Of a stretch of DNA of 64,000 bases, positions 47,584-57,054 are shown in pieces (within the stretch, counting starts at the first letter, position 1; each line of letters starts with the position of its first letter). Source of the stretch: Sphingomonas sp. BK235 (lineage in GTDB: Bacteria > Pseudomonadota > Alphaproteobacteria > Sphingomonadales > Sphingomonadaceae); contig NZ_SLXN01000005.1 in assembly GCF_004345855.1 (NCBI RefSeq), positions 275,216 to 339,215 on the forward strand. The letters are read 5' to 3'. The notes beneath the pieces were generated by a model that was given only the letters and a program-made list of their open reading frames with translations, searched no databases and was not told the origin of the DNA. The position numbers and the translations under genes were made by a program.

Positions 47584-48153
47584 CTATGCCCCCAGCCGCA
47601 GCGCGACGTCGTTCATGAAGCGCACGTCGTCGCCCTTGGCGAGCCAGCCCGCCTCGCCCGCGACCGCGCCGAGCAGGTCACTCAGCGGCTCGATCTCGCT
47701 CTTGGCGTAATTGCCGAGCACATGGCCGGTCACCCGATCCTTGTGCCCCGGATGGCCGATGCCGATCCGCACGCGGCGGAAGTCGGGCCCGAGATGCTGG
47801 TCGATCGAGCGCAGCCCGTTATGCCCCGCGGTGCCGCCGCCCTGTTTCACCTTCACCTTCATCGGCGCGAGGTCGAGCTCGTCGTGGAAGACGGTCAGCG
47901 CCTCGACGCCGAGCTTGTAGAAGCGCAGCGCCTCGCCGACCGAGCGGCCGCTCTCGTTCATGAAGGTGGCGGGCTTGAGCAGCAGCACCCTCACGCCGTC
48001 GACGCGCCCCTCCTGGAGCCAGCCCTGGAACTTCTTGGCCGGCGCGGCGAAGCCGTGGACCTCGGCGATCGAGTCGACCGCCATGAAGCCGACATTGTGC
48101 CGGTGCATCGCATATTGCGCGCCCGGATTGCCGAGCCCGACCCAGAGTTGCAC
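47584..48153 (-). CDS. pth: Peptidyl-tRNA hydrolase
   Basis: The 189-residue enzyme starts at GTG 48153 (VQLWVGLGNPGAQYAMHRHN); CAGGAGA lies about 9 nt upstream, favouring it over an upstream ATG. Catalytic His19, the GNPG loop, FMNESGRSVG, and HDELDLAPMKVKVKQGGGTA then GHNGLRSI are conserved. It releases peptides from tRNA during translation. rplY lies 261 bp upstream on the same strand, the usual rplY-pth pairing. Confidence 0.96.
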   Translation of the reverse strand: MQLWVGLGNPGAQYAMHRHNVGFMAVDSIAEVHGFAAPAKKFQGWLQEGRVDGVRVLLLKPATFMNESGRSVGEALRFYKLGVEALTVFHDELDLAPMKVKVKQGGGTAGHNGLRSIDQHLGPDFRRVRIGIGHPGHKDRVTGHVLGNYAKSEIEPLSDLLGAVAGEAGWLAKGDDVRFMNDVALRLGA

Positions 48154-48224
48154 GTTGTTGGTCTCCTGATGGGGTGAGCGGAGCGGCAGGCCGCACCTCA
48201 CCCTTCCGCCTTACCGGCCCGTCC

Positions 48225-48318
48225 GTCATCCCGGCCTTGAGCCGGGATCCATGCCGCCGCCAGCGCCGCAACCGGTTCACTCGCGGCACCATGGATGCCG
48301 GGTCGAGCCCGGCATGAC
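48225..48318. repeat. Palindromic repeat pair (type A) between rplY and pth
   Basis: GTCATCCCGGCCTTGAGCCG at the left and CGGCATGAC at the right share GGATCCATG/CATGGATG inner boxes. It lies between two genes of the same operon direction. Confidence 0.7.
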
Positions 48319-48357
48319 GGATGTGGGAATAAGCGCGCCCTCCCCACGAAAGCGAAA

Positions 48358-48389
48358 GGGGCAGGGCAGCGTCGCCGCCACCCTGCCCC
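48358..48389 (-). terminator. Hairpin terminator downstream of rplY
   Basis: GGGGCAGGG (48358-48366) and CCCTGCCCC (48381-48389) form a 9-bp stem. On the minus strand it is followed by TTTCGCTTTC. It lies 26 bp after the rplY stop. The U-run is imperfect, so it may attenuate rather than fully terminate. Confidence 0.6.
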
Positions 48390-48414
48390 CCAAGGCTCAC
48401 GCGGAGCGCGACGA

Positions 48415-49038
48415 TCAGGCCTCGTCCGAGCCCTCGGTCGTCGCGGCGTCCTCGGCCTCGTCGGCGGCGCCCTCCGACTTCAGCGCCGACGGCGCGACCA
48501 GCGTCGCCACGGTGAAGTCGCGGTCCTCGATCGCGGGGGTCGCGCCCTTGGGCAGCGTCACCTCGCTGATGTGGATCGAGTCGCCCACGTCCTTGCCCGC
48601 GACCGAGACGGTGATCTCGCTCGGGATGTTGCTGGCGTCGACCACCAGCTCGAGCTCGTGGCGCACGACGTTGAGCACGCCGCCCTTCTTGAGGCCCGGC
48701 GAGCTGTCCTCGTCGGCGAACACCACCGGCACCGCGACGGTGACGGTCGCGTCGGCAGCGATGCGGAGGAAGTCGACGTGGGTCGGGCGTTCGGTCACCG
48801 GGTGGAAGGCGACGTCCTTGGCCAAGGTGCGCTGCCCGCCGACCATGATCACCGAGTTCATGAAGTGGCCGGTCATCAATGCCTTGACCAGCGCCTTCTC
48901 CTCGAGGTGGATCGCCGACGGCTCCTTGTTCTGGCCGTAGATCACGGCGGGGACGCGGCCTTCGCGACGCAGCGAGCGGGAGGCTCCCTTGCCAACCCGG
49001 TCACGCGTCTCGGCCGCGAGCGTGATGGTATCGCTCAT
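48415..49038 (-). CDS. rplY: 50S ribosomal protein L25 (Ctc form)
   Basis: The 207-residue protein has the L25 5S-rRNA-binding domain ([20 protein letters not shown], then [11 protein letters not shown]) plus the C-terminal TL5/CTC beta domain (about 100-190). It ends in an acidic tail ([15 protein letters not shown]). The long form is normal for alphaproteobacteria. A hairpin terminator and a repeat separate it from pth. Confidence 0.96.
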   Translation of the reverse strand: MSDTITLAAETRDRVGKGASRSLRREGRVPAVIYGQNKEPSAIHLEEKALVKALMTGHFMNSVIMVGGQRTLAKDVAFHPVTERPTHVDFLRIAADATVTVAVPVVFADEDSSPGLKKGGVLNVVRHELELVVDASNIPSEITVSVAGKDVGDSIHISEVTLPKGATPAIEDRDFTVATLVAPSALKSEGAADEAEDAATTEGSDEA

Positions 49039-49142
49039 GTGGGTGCTCCGAAACGTGGAATGACTGATATGCTCCCGCCACGCCTCCAGGGATGACCATG
49101 ACGGAAGTGCGCGCGCTTAGCCGCGACGCGCCCGAAACGCAA

Positions 49143-50045
49143 TCAGTAGTTCACCCGCACCGCCTTGAGCCGGTAGGCGCCGAGCTGCGCCTGCACGCTC
49201 TGCGCGCCCGCGAGATGCCCCGCGCCGACCGCGACGAAGACGGTGCCCGGCCGCTTCATCCGCTCCGCGATCCACGCCGCCCAGCGCTTGTTGCGGTCGA
49301 CCAGCAGCGCCTTCGCCACCTCGGGCGAGTCCTTGAGCGAGTCGTTCATCTCGCTCGCCACGCCGTCGGGATCGCCCTTCGACCAGGCGGTGACGAGCCG
49401 GTCGAAGGTGCGCTCGGCGGTGGGCAGCTCGTCGAGCGTGCTCTCCAGCAGCTGGAGCTGGGCGGGCGGCGACAAGGTGTCGAAGATGCCGAGCTGGCCC
49501 TCGAACGTCTCCAGCCCGACGACCTGCTTGCCCGCGGCGCGTGCCGCCTCGGTCAGCACCTTCTCGGGGCCGTTGGCGGCCTGGTAGCCGAGCTTCTGCA
49601 CCGGCAGCAGCGACAGCGTCACCGCGGCGAACCACGGGCGCATCCTGTCATAGGCCTGGGCGGTGACGCCGCCCTCGCCCATCGCCTTGGCGAAGGCGGG
49701 GCGGTAGTTGGGCGGCAGCTGCTCGGTCAGCGTGCTGCCCGTCGGCGCGAACGCCTTGGCGGCGACGATCTTCTGCGCGGTCTGTGCGTCCGGCTCGACC
49801 ATCTCCAGCACAAGGGTCTGCGAGCGGTCGAACGCGGTCTTCACGCCCTCGTCGAACCAGGACAGGCCGGGCTTGAGCACGTGGATCGTGCCGAAGAGAT
49901 AGATCGTCGTGTCGGCGTCCTTCACCACCCACAGCGCGGGATCGGCGTCGGCCGGCGCGGCGGGGGCGGGCGCCTGCTGCGCGCAAGCGGGGAGCGCGAG
50001 CAGCAGCGCGAGGGCGGAGAAAGCGGTCTTCATGGCAGCGTTCAT
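49143..50045 (-). CDS. TraB/GumN family exported protein
   Basis: The product has 300 residues with a signal peptide ending LALPACAQ, possibly a lipobox (ALPAC). Family features include LWVVKDADTTIYLFGTIHVL, VGLETFEGQLGIFDTL and FVAVGAGHLAGAQSVQAQL with the conserved G-H. These proteins are putative metallo-peptidase-like (Tiki-related), and function in bacteria is unclear. The start may be 50045 or 50033 (MKTAFSALALLL). Confidence 0.87.
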   Translation of the reverse strand: MNAAMKTAFSALALLLALPACAQQAPAPAAPADADPALWVVKDADTTIYLFGTIHVLKPGLSWFDEGVKTAFDRSQTLVLEMVEPDAQTAQKIVAAKAFAPTGSTLTEQLPPNYRPAFAKAMGEGGVTAQAYDRMRPWFAAVTLSLLPVQKLGYQAANGPEKVLTEAARAAGKQVVGLETFEGQLGIFDTLSPPAQLQLLESTLDELPTAERTFDRLVTAWSKGDPDGVASEMNDSLKDSPEVAKALLVDRNKRWAAWIAERMKRPGTVFVAVGAGHLAGAQSVQAQLGAYRLKAVRVNY

Positions 50046-50134
50046 GCGGCGGCGTCCCGGCGAAGGAAAGGGTGCGCTATCGGCGCGTGCGCCGCGCCGG
50101 GCAAGCGCGACGGGCCGCGCCGGTCCGGTCGCGC

Positions 50135-50518
50135 TCAGCGGTGGCAGAGCTGCGCCGCGACCGACTCGAGCGTGCGATAGGCATCGGCGCGGACCTTGAC
50201 CGGCAGTCGCGGCGTGTCGGCGACGCGCGTGCGCACGCGTTCGGCCTGCTGCCACAGCGAGTCGGCCTGTTCCTGCGTCAGCGTCTTCGCCGTGCGCGCG
50301 ATGCCGATGCCGCTCTGGAGCCGAGTGGCGTGCCACGCCAGCACCGAGGACGCCGGGACGACCCCCGGCGCGAGCCCCAGCGGCCGGCAAGCCGCGAGGC
50401 GGCGCGCCGCCGCCACTGGTTCGCCCGGCGAGGGCATCGGCCCGGCCGAACCCGCCGACGGCACCGTACCGGTGAGAAGAAGAACAGAGATGAGAAGGGG
50501 ATGGGTCGACATACGCAC
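50135..50518 (-). CDS. Secreted protein of unknown function
   Basis: The product has 127 residues (start at 50518, or 50512 giving MSTHPLLISVLLL). A signal peptide is followed by an alpha-helical Arg/Ala-rich mature part. It has two cysteines (LAACRPLG and AAQLCHR). No family is recognised. It lies 89 bp upstream of the TraB/GumN gene on the same strand. Confidence 0.6.
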   Translation of the reverse strand: MRMSTHPLLISVLLLTGTVPSAGSAGPMPSPGEPVAAARRLAACRPLGLAPGVVPASSVLAWHATRLQSGIGIARTAKTLTQEQADSLWQQAERVRTRVADTPRLPVKVRADAYRTLESVAAQLCHR

Positions 50519-50834
50519 ACCTGTCCTTGATCTGGCGCGGCGCGGCCTAGCATCGGTCCGATGAACCGTCGTCGACTCGACTGGTCATTACGGCGATCCT
50601 CTTCGCTATGTCCCGATCCTGCTCAGTCAAGCCACGGGGATCGTGGCGAATATTGATCGCAGGCGGGCAGAAACAGCGCGGTGTCCCGCGCCGGGATCGC
50701 GCCCGATCTGTCCGCGGGCGGGCGCTATCTCTTTGTTAACCGGAGCGAAGGTAAGAAAAGGCCGAACCGGGTCAGCGCGCGAAGGGGCGGCGCCTGCCGG
50801 GTCGGTCGATCCCAGCGCGGGCGTGTGAGAGAAA
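50519..50834. other. Divergent intergenic region before the Tad genes
   Basis: These 316 bp lie between a minus-strand secreted protein and tadG-like. They probably hold promoters for both, but I see no confident -35/-10 pair. GTGTGAGAGAAA lies immediately before the ATG at 50835 as a weak ribosome site. Confidence 0.5.
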
Positions 50835-52730
50835 ATGGCGGCTTCCTTCTTCCTTCGGCGCCTCGTGCGCGATCGCACCGCCAATGCGGCGGCGCTGATG
50901 GCCGCGGCGATGATCCCGCTCGTCGCGCTCGCGGGCGCGGCGCTCGACGTCGGGCGGATGTATGCGGTGAAGTCGCGGTTGCAGCAGGCGTGCGACGCGG
51001 GCGTGCTCGCGGGGCGGCGCTTCATGGCGACCGACGCGGGCACGACGCTCGACGCCAATGCCGCCGACCGCGCGCGGACCTTCTTCGCCAACAATTTCGG
51101 TGCGGGCTGGTTCGGCGTCGACACGCCCAGCTTCACCCCCGTCAAGACCAGCGACCAGCAGGTCGCGGGCACCGCCTCGGTGCGCGTGCCGATGACGGTG
51201 ACCAAGATCTTCTCGTCCGCCGCCACCACGCTGACGGTGACGTGCAAGGCACGCTACGACATCGCCGACACCGACATCGTCTTCGTGCTCGACACCACCG
51301 GATCGATGGCGTGCCGTCCCGAGGACACCGACGCGCAGTGCAACAGCTATGTCAGCAGCAACCCGGCGCAATCCTACACGCGCCCGACCAACGACCCCGA
51401 TGCGATGCCGGGCTATCTCGGCTCCACCGGCTATGCCGTGCCCGAGACCACCGCGGGCAGCGGGTCGCGGATGAAGGCGCTGCGCCAGGCGGTGAAGGAC
51501 TTCTACGCGGTGATCGCGTCCTCGGTCGATAAGAGCACGCGCGTCCGCTACGGCTTCGTCACCTACACCTCGACGATCAACGCGGGGAAGGCGATCTACC
51601 AGATGGCGCCCTCCTATCTGGTCGGCGGCAGCGCGGGCGAGACCGCGACCTATCAGTCGCGCCGCCTGGTCGACGATTACATGATCAGCTACAGCGGCAC
51701 CACCAACGGCAAGAGCCAGTCCAACTGTACCGACATATGGGGCGGCAACCGCTCGCCCAGCGCGGCGCTGACCTACAACAGCACCACCGGCACCGCGACC
51801 GTGACCGGCGGGCAGCTGTGGAACGCCAGCGAGAGCCGCTGCTACGGTTCGGTGACGCGCACGCTCGGGCCACGCTGGTCCTATGAGGCGCGCGACTATG
51901 ACGTGTCCAAGTTCGTCGCTGGCCTCAAGGTGCTCGATCCGACGATGGTCAAGGGCGAGACCTCGACCTGGGACGGCTGTGTCGAGGAGCGCAAGACCGA
52001 GGCGGGCACCACCAGCTTCACCTCCAAGGCCTATGACCTCGACCCCGAGCTGGTCCCCACCACCGACATCAACACGCGCTGGCGCCCGATGTGGGCCGAC
52101 GTCGAGTATAACCGCCGGTACGCGGGGACCGACGTCGCCAATGGCGATGACACCGATCACCCCAATCTGGGCGGGGTGAGCCGTCGCTCGTTGGGCTTCT
52201 ACTCGTGCGGCAAGCCGGTGCGTCGCCTGACGACGATGAGCGCGTCGGACATCGCCGCTTACGTCGACGCGCCCGACTTCAAGCCGCTGGGCGGCACCTA
52301 TCATGATACCGGCATGATCTGGGGCACGCGGCTGCTCGCGGGCAGCGGCATCTTCGGCGCCGACAATGCCGGGCGCACCGGCCAGCCGGTGCCGCGCAAG
52401 GTGATCGTGTTCCTCACCGACGGCGACATGTCGCCCAACAAGGACGTCTACGGCCTGTACGGGATCGAGTGGCTCGACAAGCGCGTCAGCGGCGGCGACA
52501 CCGGCAATCTGACCAGCTATCACAACGCGCGCTTCCTCTACGAATGCGGCCGCGCGCGCTCGCTCGGCATCGACGTGTGGACTGTGGCGATCGACACGGC
52601 CTCCAACGACCAGCTCACGCAATGCGCGCGCAACAGCTCGCAGGCGCTGGCCACCACCACGGGCAGCGGGCTGACCGCGATCTTCCAGAAGATCGCCAAG
52701 CAGGTCGCGATGCTGCGGATCGACCAGTGA
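50835..52730 (+). CDS. TadG-like pilus assembly protein with VWA domain
   Basis: The 631-residue product has an N-terminal TadE/TadG-type membrane segment (NAAALMAAAMIPLVALAGAA) followed by LDVGRMYAVKSRLQQACDAG. A von Willebrand A domain with intact metal site DTTGSM (about 156) makes up most of the rest, interrupted by a long Ser/Thr/Tyr-rich insertion. VFLTDGDMSPNKD is the later VWA strand. By family it is a minor pseudopilin-like or adhesive part of a Tad/Flp pilus, exposed outside the inner membrane. Its stop overlaps the next start. Confidence 0.88.
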   Translation: MAASFFLRRLVRDRTANAAALMAAAMIPLVALAGAALDVGRMYAVKSRLQQACDAGVLAGRRFMATDAGTTLDANAADRARTFFANNFGAGWFGVDTPSFTPVKTSDQQVAGTASVRVPMTVTKIFSSAATTLTVTCKARYDIADTDIVFVLDTTGSMACRPEDTDAQCNSYVSSNPAQSYTRPTNDPDAMPGYLGSTGYAVPETTAGSGSRMKALRQAVKDFYAVIASSVDKSTRVRYGFVTYTSTINAGKAIYQMAPSYLVGGSAGETATYQSRRLVDDYMISYSGTTNGKSQSNCTDIWGGNRSPSAALTYNSTTGTATVTGGQLWNASESRCYGSVTRTLGPRWSYEARDYDVSKFVAGLKVLDPTMVKGETSTWDGCVEERKTEAGTTSFTSKAYDLDPELVPTTDINTRWRPMWADVEYNRRYAGTDVANGDDTDHPNLGGVSRRSLGFYSCGKPVRRLTTMSASDIAAYVDAPDFKPLGGTYHDTGMIWGTRLLAGSGIFGADNAGRTGQPVPRKVIVFLTDGDMSPNKDVYGLYGIEWLDKRVSGGDTGNLTSYHNARFLYECGRARSLGIDVWTVAIDTASNDQLTQCARNSSQALATTTGSGLTAIFQKIAKQVAMLRIDQ

Positions 52731-53314
52731 GCGCGCGCGCGCGCCGGCTCGGGCGCGACCGCCGCGGCGTGAGCACGATCGAGTTCGCGATGCTCGCGCC
52801 GGTGATGTTCCTGGTGATCTTCGGGCTCGGCGAGCTGTTGTACCAGGCCTATGTCCGCGCGGTGCTGGAAGGCGCGGTGGTCAAGGCCGGGCGCGACAGT
52901 TCGCTGGAGAACAATGCGGTCGACCAGGACGCGATCGACGCCAAGGTGCGCGCGATGCTGGCCGGGCTGGGCGGGGGCATGACCTTCGCGTCGGAGCGGC
53001 GCAGCTACGCCAGCTTCGCGCTGATCAAGCCCGAGACGTTCGACGACAAGAACAAGAACGGCAAGCGCGACGCCGGCGAGTGTTTCGACGACATCAACGG
53101 CAACGGCAAATGGGACGCCGACCCCGGCACCACCGGCCAGGGCGGCGCCAACGACGTGACGCGCTACACGATGACGGTCACCTACAAGCGGCTGTTCCCC
53201 GTGGGTGCCTTTCTCGGCTGGTCGCCGACCCAGTCGCTGTCGGCGTCGACGCTGCTCAAGAACCAGCCGTACAAGACGCAGACCAGCAATGCGGTGACGT
53301 CGATATGCACCTGA
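52727..53314 (+). CDS. TadE-like pilus protein with two Ca-binding-like loops
   Basis: The 195-residue product starts at GTG 52727, overlapping the TadG stop. RRGVSTIEFAMLAPVMFLVI is the TadE signature: a prepilin-like segment with the Glu after ST. Unusually, two DxNxNGxxD loops follow (DDKNKNGKRDAGE and DDINGNGKWDADP), resembling EF-hand/dockerin calcium sites. It is probably a minor pilin of the Tad apparatus. It overlaps the next gene by 10 bp. Confidence 0.87.
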   Translation: MSARARRLGRDRRGVSTIEFAMLAPVMFLVIFGLGELLYQAYVRAVLEGAVVKAGRDSSLENNAVDQDAIDAKVRAMLAGLGGGMTFASERRSYASFALIKPETFDDKNKNGKRDAGECFDDINGNGKWDADPGTTGQGGANDVTRYTMTVTYKRLFPVGAFLGWSPTQSLSASTLLKNQPYKTQTSNAVTSICT

Positions 53315-53997
53315 CGTTCGCGACCCGCCTGCTGCGCGACCGCGCGGGCGTCTCGATGGTGGAGTTTGCGCTGGCGCTGCCGGTGGTGCTCGCGCTCGGC
53401 TGCTACGGGCTGGAGACGTGCAATCTCGCGATCGTGTCGCTCAAGGTCAGCCAGATCACGCTCAACCTCGCCGACAATGCCTCGCGCGTGGGCAGCATGC
53501 AGAACGACAATTCGACCCAGCTGCGCGAGATCGACGTCAACGACGTGCTCACCGCGGTTCGGCTCCAGGGCGAGAAACTGGGGCTGACGACGCGCGGGCG
53601 GATCATCGTCTCCTCGCTCGAGGAGAGCGGTGGCAAGCAGTATATCCATTGGCAGCGCTGCCTCGGTACCCAGCGCGGCACGGCCTTCGACTCGCATTAC
53701 GGCACCGCCCCGATCACCGCGGGGACGCAGAGCGGCAGCGGCTATGCCGGCACCGTGGTGACTGGGATGGGCAAGACCGGCGCGCAGGTCACCGCGCCGC
53801 CGGGGACGGGGGTGATGTTCGTCGAGGTCAATTACGCCTATCAGCCGCTGGTGAGCGCGGCGTGGCTGGCGGCGGGGGCGGAGCAGCTCCATTACACCGC
53901 CTCGTTCATCGTGCGCGACCGCCGCACCTTCGACCAGATCTACAACCCCGCGCCCGAGGCGCAGCGCTATACCTGCGACCGCTACACCGCCACCTGA
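53305..53997 (+). CDS. TadE-like pilus protein
   Basis: The 230-residue product starts at ATG 53305. RAGVSMVEFALALPVVLALG is the TadE motif with the key Glu. A periplasmic region with two cysteines (QRCLGT and YTCDRY) follows. It is the third gene of the overlapping TadG-TadE-TadE set. No tadA/B/C, cpa or flp genes occur in the window, so the secretion ATPase and major pilin must be encoded elsewhere. Confidence 0.87.
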   Translation: MHLTFATRLLRDRAGVSMVEFALALPVVLALGCYGLETCNLAIVSLKVSQITLNLADNASRVGSMQNDNSTQLREIDVNDVLTAVRLQGEKLGLTTRGRIIVSSLEESGGKQYIHWQRCLGTQRGTAFDSHYGTAPITAGTQSGSGYAGTVVTGMGKTGAQVTAPPGTGVMFVEVNYAYQPLVSAAWLAAGAEQLHYTASFIVRDRRTFDQIYNPAPEAQRYTCDRYTAT

Positions 53998-54048
53998 GCG
54001 GGGTGGGGCTCGCTTGATTCCCCGCCGGGCTTCCGCCACAGCGCCGAG

Positions 54049-54930
54049 GTGACCGACACCAGCGCCAACCGCCCGCTCAGCTTCCAGGCGATGATCCTGC
54101 GGCTCCACCAATATTGGTCGGAGCGCGGCTGCGTGATCCTCCAGCCCTATGACATGGAGATGGGCGCGGGCACCTTTCACCCCGCCACCACGCTGCGCGC
54201 GCTGGGGCCGGACACGTGGAACGCCGCCTTCGTCCAGCCGTGCCGCCGCCCCACCGACGGGCGCTACGGCGAGAACCCCAACCGGCTCCAGCATTATTAC
54301 CAATATCAGGTGATCCTGAAGCCGAGCCCGCCCGATCTGCAGGAGCTGTACCTCGGCAGCCTCGCCGCGATCGGGGTCGACATGGGCGTTCACGACATCC
54401 GCTTCGTCGAGGACGATTGGGAGAGCCCGACGCTCGGCGCCTGGGGGCTCGGCTGGGAGGTCTGGTGCGACGGGATGGAGGTGACCCAGTTCACCTATTT
54501 CCAGCAGATGGGCGGCTTCGACATGAAGCCGGTGGCGGGCGAGCTGACCTACGGGCTCGAGCGGCTGGCGATGTACATCCAGGACGTCGACAACGTCTAC
54601 GACCTGCGCTTCAACGACGCCGGGGTGAGCTACGGCGACGTCTTCCTCGAGAACGAGCGCCAGATGAGCGCGTGGAACTTCGAGGTGGCCGACACCGAGA
54701 CGCTGTTCGACGCCTTCCGCAAGGCCGCGGCCGAGTGCGAGAACAGCCTCGCCGCCGGGCTGCCGATCCCGGCCTATGAGCAGGCGATCAAGGCGAGCCA
54801 CACGTTCAACCTGCTCCAGGCGCGCGGCGTCATCTCGGTGGCGGAGCGCCAGGCCTATATCGGCCGCGTCCGCGACCTGGCGAAGGGCGCGTGCGGGGCG
54901 TGGATGGAGAAGAACGGGTGGGCGGCGTGA
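54049..54930 (+). CDS. glyQ: Glycine-tRNA ligase alpha subunit
   Basis: The 293-residue product starts at GTG 54049 ([20 protein letters not shown]). Conserved blocks include [52 protein letters not shown] and [20 protein letters not shown]. It forms the alpha2beta2 synthetase with glyS and charges tRNA-Gly. The stop overlaps a possible GTG start of glyS. Confidence 0.97.
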   Translation: MTDTSANRPLSFQAMILRLHQYWSERGCVILQPYDMEMGAGTFHPATTLRALGPDTWNAAFVQPCRRPTDGRYGENPNRLQHYYQYQVILKPSPPDLQELYLGSLAAIGVDMGVHDIRFVEDDWESPTLGAWGLGWEVWCDGMEVTQFTYFQQMGGFDMKPVAGELTYGLERLAMYIQDVDNVYDLRFNDAGVSYGDVFLENERQMSAWNFEVADTETLFDAFRKAAAECENSLAAGLPIPAYEQAIKASHTFNLLQARGVISVAERQAYIGRVRDLAKGACGAWMEKNGWAA

Positions 54931-54935
54931 ACCAC

Positions 54936-56981
54936 ATGACCGACTTCCTGCTCGAACTCCGCTCGGAGGAGATCCCCGCCCGCATGCAGGCGAAGGCGCG
55001 CGAGGACCTCGCCCGTCTGTTCGCCGCCGAGCTCGCGCGCGCCGGGCTGGCCGCCAGCGACACCGTCACCTACGCCACGCCGCGCCGGCTCGCGCTGATC
55101 GCGCGCGGCCTGCCCGAGGCGACTGCCGCCGTCTCCGAGGAGATCAAGGGCCCGCGCGCCTCCGCTCCACCGCAGGCGCTCGAGGGCTTCCTGCGCAAGA
55201 CCGGGCTCGCCCGCGAGCAGCTCAGCGAGCGCGACGGCGTGCTCTATGCGACCAGCGAGCGGCCCGGCCGCGCCACCGCCGAGGTGCTTGCCGAGGCGGT
55301 CGCGGCGGTGATCCGCGCCTTCCCCTGGCCCAAGTCGATGCGCTGGGGCGCGGAGTCGCGCTCGACCGAGAGCCTGCGCTGGGTCCGCCCGCTCCATGGC
55401 ATCGTCGCTTTGTTCGGCGAGGAGGTCGTGCCGGTCAGCGTCGCGGGGGTCGAGAGCGGCGCGGCGACGCTCGGCCACCGCTTCCACCATCCCGGCGCGA
55501 TCACGATCGGCTCGGCGGCCGACTATGTCGAGAAGCTGCGCGCCTGCCACGTCATCGTCGACCAGGACGAGCGCGCCGCGCTGATCCGCGACCGCGCCGC
55601 CGCGCTGGCGGCGGAAGCGGGGCTGGTGCTGGTCGAGGACGAGGGGCTGGTGGCGGAGAATGCCGGGCTGACCGAGTGGCCGGTGCCGCTGCTCGGCCGT
55701 TTCGACCCCGCCTTCCTCGACGTGCCGCCCGAGGTGATCCAGCTCACCGCGCGGGTGAACCAGAAGTATTTCGTGTGTCGCGACGGTGAGGGGCGACTGG
55801 CGGATGCGTTCGTCTGCACCGCCAACATCGCGGCGAGCGACGGCGGGGCGCGGATCGTCGACGGCAACCGCAAGGTGCTGGCGGCGCGGTTGAGCGATGC
55901 GCGCTTCTTCTACGAGACCGATCGCAAGGTACCGCTCGAGCAGCAGGCGGAGAAGCTCGGCAAGATCGTGTTCCACGAGAAGCTCGGCACGGTGGCGGAC
56001 AAGGTGGAGCGCGTCGCCAAGCTGGCACGCTGGCTGGTGGAAGAGGGGGTCATCCTGCCCGCGCGCGGGGAGGATATGGCGGCGCTCGCCGACATGGCGG
56101 AGCGCGCCGCCAAGCTCGTCAAGGCCGACCTCGTCACCGGCATGGTCGGCGAGTTCCCCGAGCTCCAAGGGCTGATGGGCGGCTATTACGCCGCGGCGCA
56201 GGGTGAACCCGCTGCGGTCGCCGAGGCGGTGCGCGATCATTACAAGCCCGTCGGGCAGGGCGACGACGTGCCGACCGCGCCGGTGACGGTGGCGGTGAGC
56301 CTCGCCGACAAGCTCGACAGCATCACTCAGTTCTTCGGCGCCGACCTGCGCCCGAGCGGCTCCAAGGACCCGTTTGCGCTGCGCCGTTCGGCACTGGGCG
56401 TGATCGCGCTGATCCTCGACAACAGGTTGCGCTTCCCGCTCGGCCATGTTGTGTCGCGCGACGCCCTCGACTTCTTCGCCGACCGTCTCAAGGTCCAGCA
56501 GCGCGAGGCCGGCGTGCGCCACGACCTGATCGACGCGGTCTTCGCGCTTGGCGGCGAGGACGACCTCGTCCGGCTGCTCGCGCGGGTGCGCGCGCTCCAG
56601 TCGTTCGTCCTCACCGAGGACGGCGCCAACCTGCTCGCGGGTTACAAGCGCGCCGCCAACATCCTCAAGAAGGAAGGCATCACCGACACCGCACCGGCGC
56701 AGCGGCACGAGACCCTGTCCTACACGCCCGAGAAGGACGAAGCCGCGCTCATCGCCGCGCTCGACTCGGCCGAGCCCGCCGCCGCCGACGCGGTCGCGCG
56801 CGAGGACTTCGAGCGCGCGATGGCCGCGCTCGCGACGCTCCGCGCCCCGATCGACGCCTTCTTTGACAATGTGACCGTCAACGACCCCGATCCGGCCAAA
56901 CGCGCGGCGCGGCTGGCGCTGCTCGCGCGCGTCCGCGCCGCGGTCCACGAGGTCGCCGATTTCGCCAAGATCGAAGGTTGA
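54936..56981 (+). CDS. glyS: Glycine-tRNA ligase beta subunit
   Basis: The 681-residue product starts at ATG 54936 ([18 protein letters not shown]); GTG 54927 would overlap glyQ. Typical beta-subunit sequence includes [40 protein letters not shown], and the C-terminal anticodon-binding DALR domain ending [12 protein letters not shown]. It pairs with glyQ, 5 bp upstream, and ppdK follows after 73 bp. Confidence 0.97.
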   Translation: MTDFLLELRSEEIPARMQAKAREDLARLFAAELARAGLAASDTVTYATPRRLALIARGLPEATAAVSEEIKGPRASAPPQALEGFLRKTGLAREQLSERDGVLYATSERPGRATAEVLAEAVAAVIRAFPWPKSMRWGAESRSTESLRWVRPLHGIVALFGEEVVPVSVAGVESGAATLGHRFHHPGAITIGSAADYVEKLRACHVIVDQDERAALIRDRAAALAAEAGLVLVEDEGLVAENAGLTEWPVPLLGRFDPAFLDVPPEVIQLTARVNQKYFVCRDGEGRLADAFVCTANIAASDGGARIVDGNRKVLAARLSDARFFYETDRKVPLEQQAEKLGKIVFHEKLGTVADKVERVAKLARWLVEEGVILPARGEDMAALADMAERAAKLVKADLVTGMVGEFPELQGLMGGYYAAAQGEPAAVAEAVRDHYKPVGQGDDVPTAPVTVAVSLADKLDSITQFFGADLRPSGSKDPFALRRSALGVIALILDNRLRFPLGHVVSRDALDFFADRLKVQQREAGVRHDLIDAVFALGGEDDLVRLLARVRALQSFVLTEDGANLLAGYKRAANILKKEGITDTAPAQRHETLSYTPEKDEAALIAALDSAEPAAADAVAREDFERAMAALATLRAPIDAFFDNVTVNDPDPAKRAARLALLARVRAAVHEVADFAKIEG

Positions 56982-57054
56982 GCCACACCGCGCCAGCGAC
57001 TCAACGTACACACCATTCGCGCGTCCGCCCTCGCCGAAACAAGGACCTGGAAGC

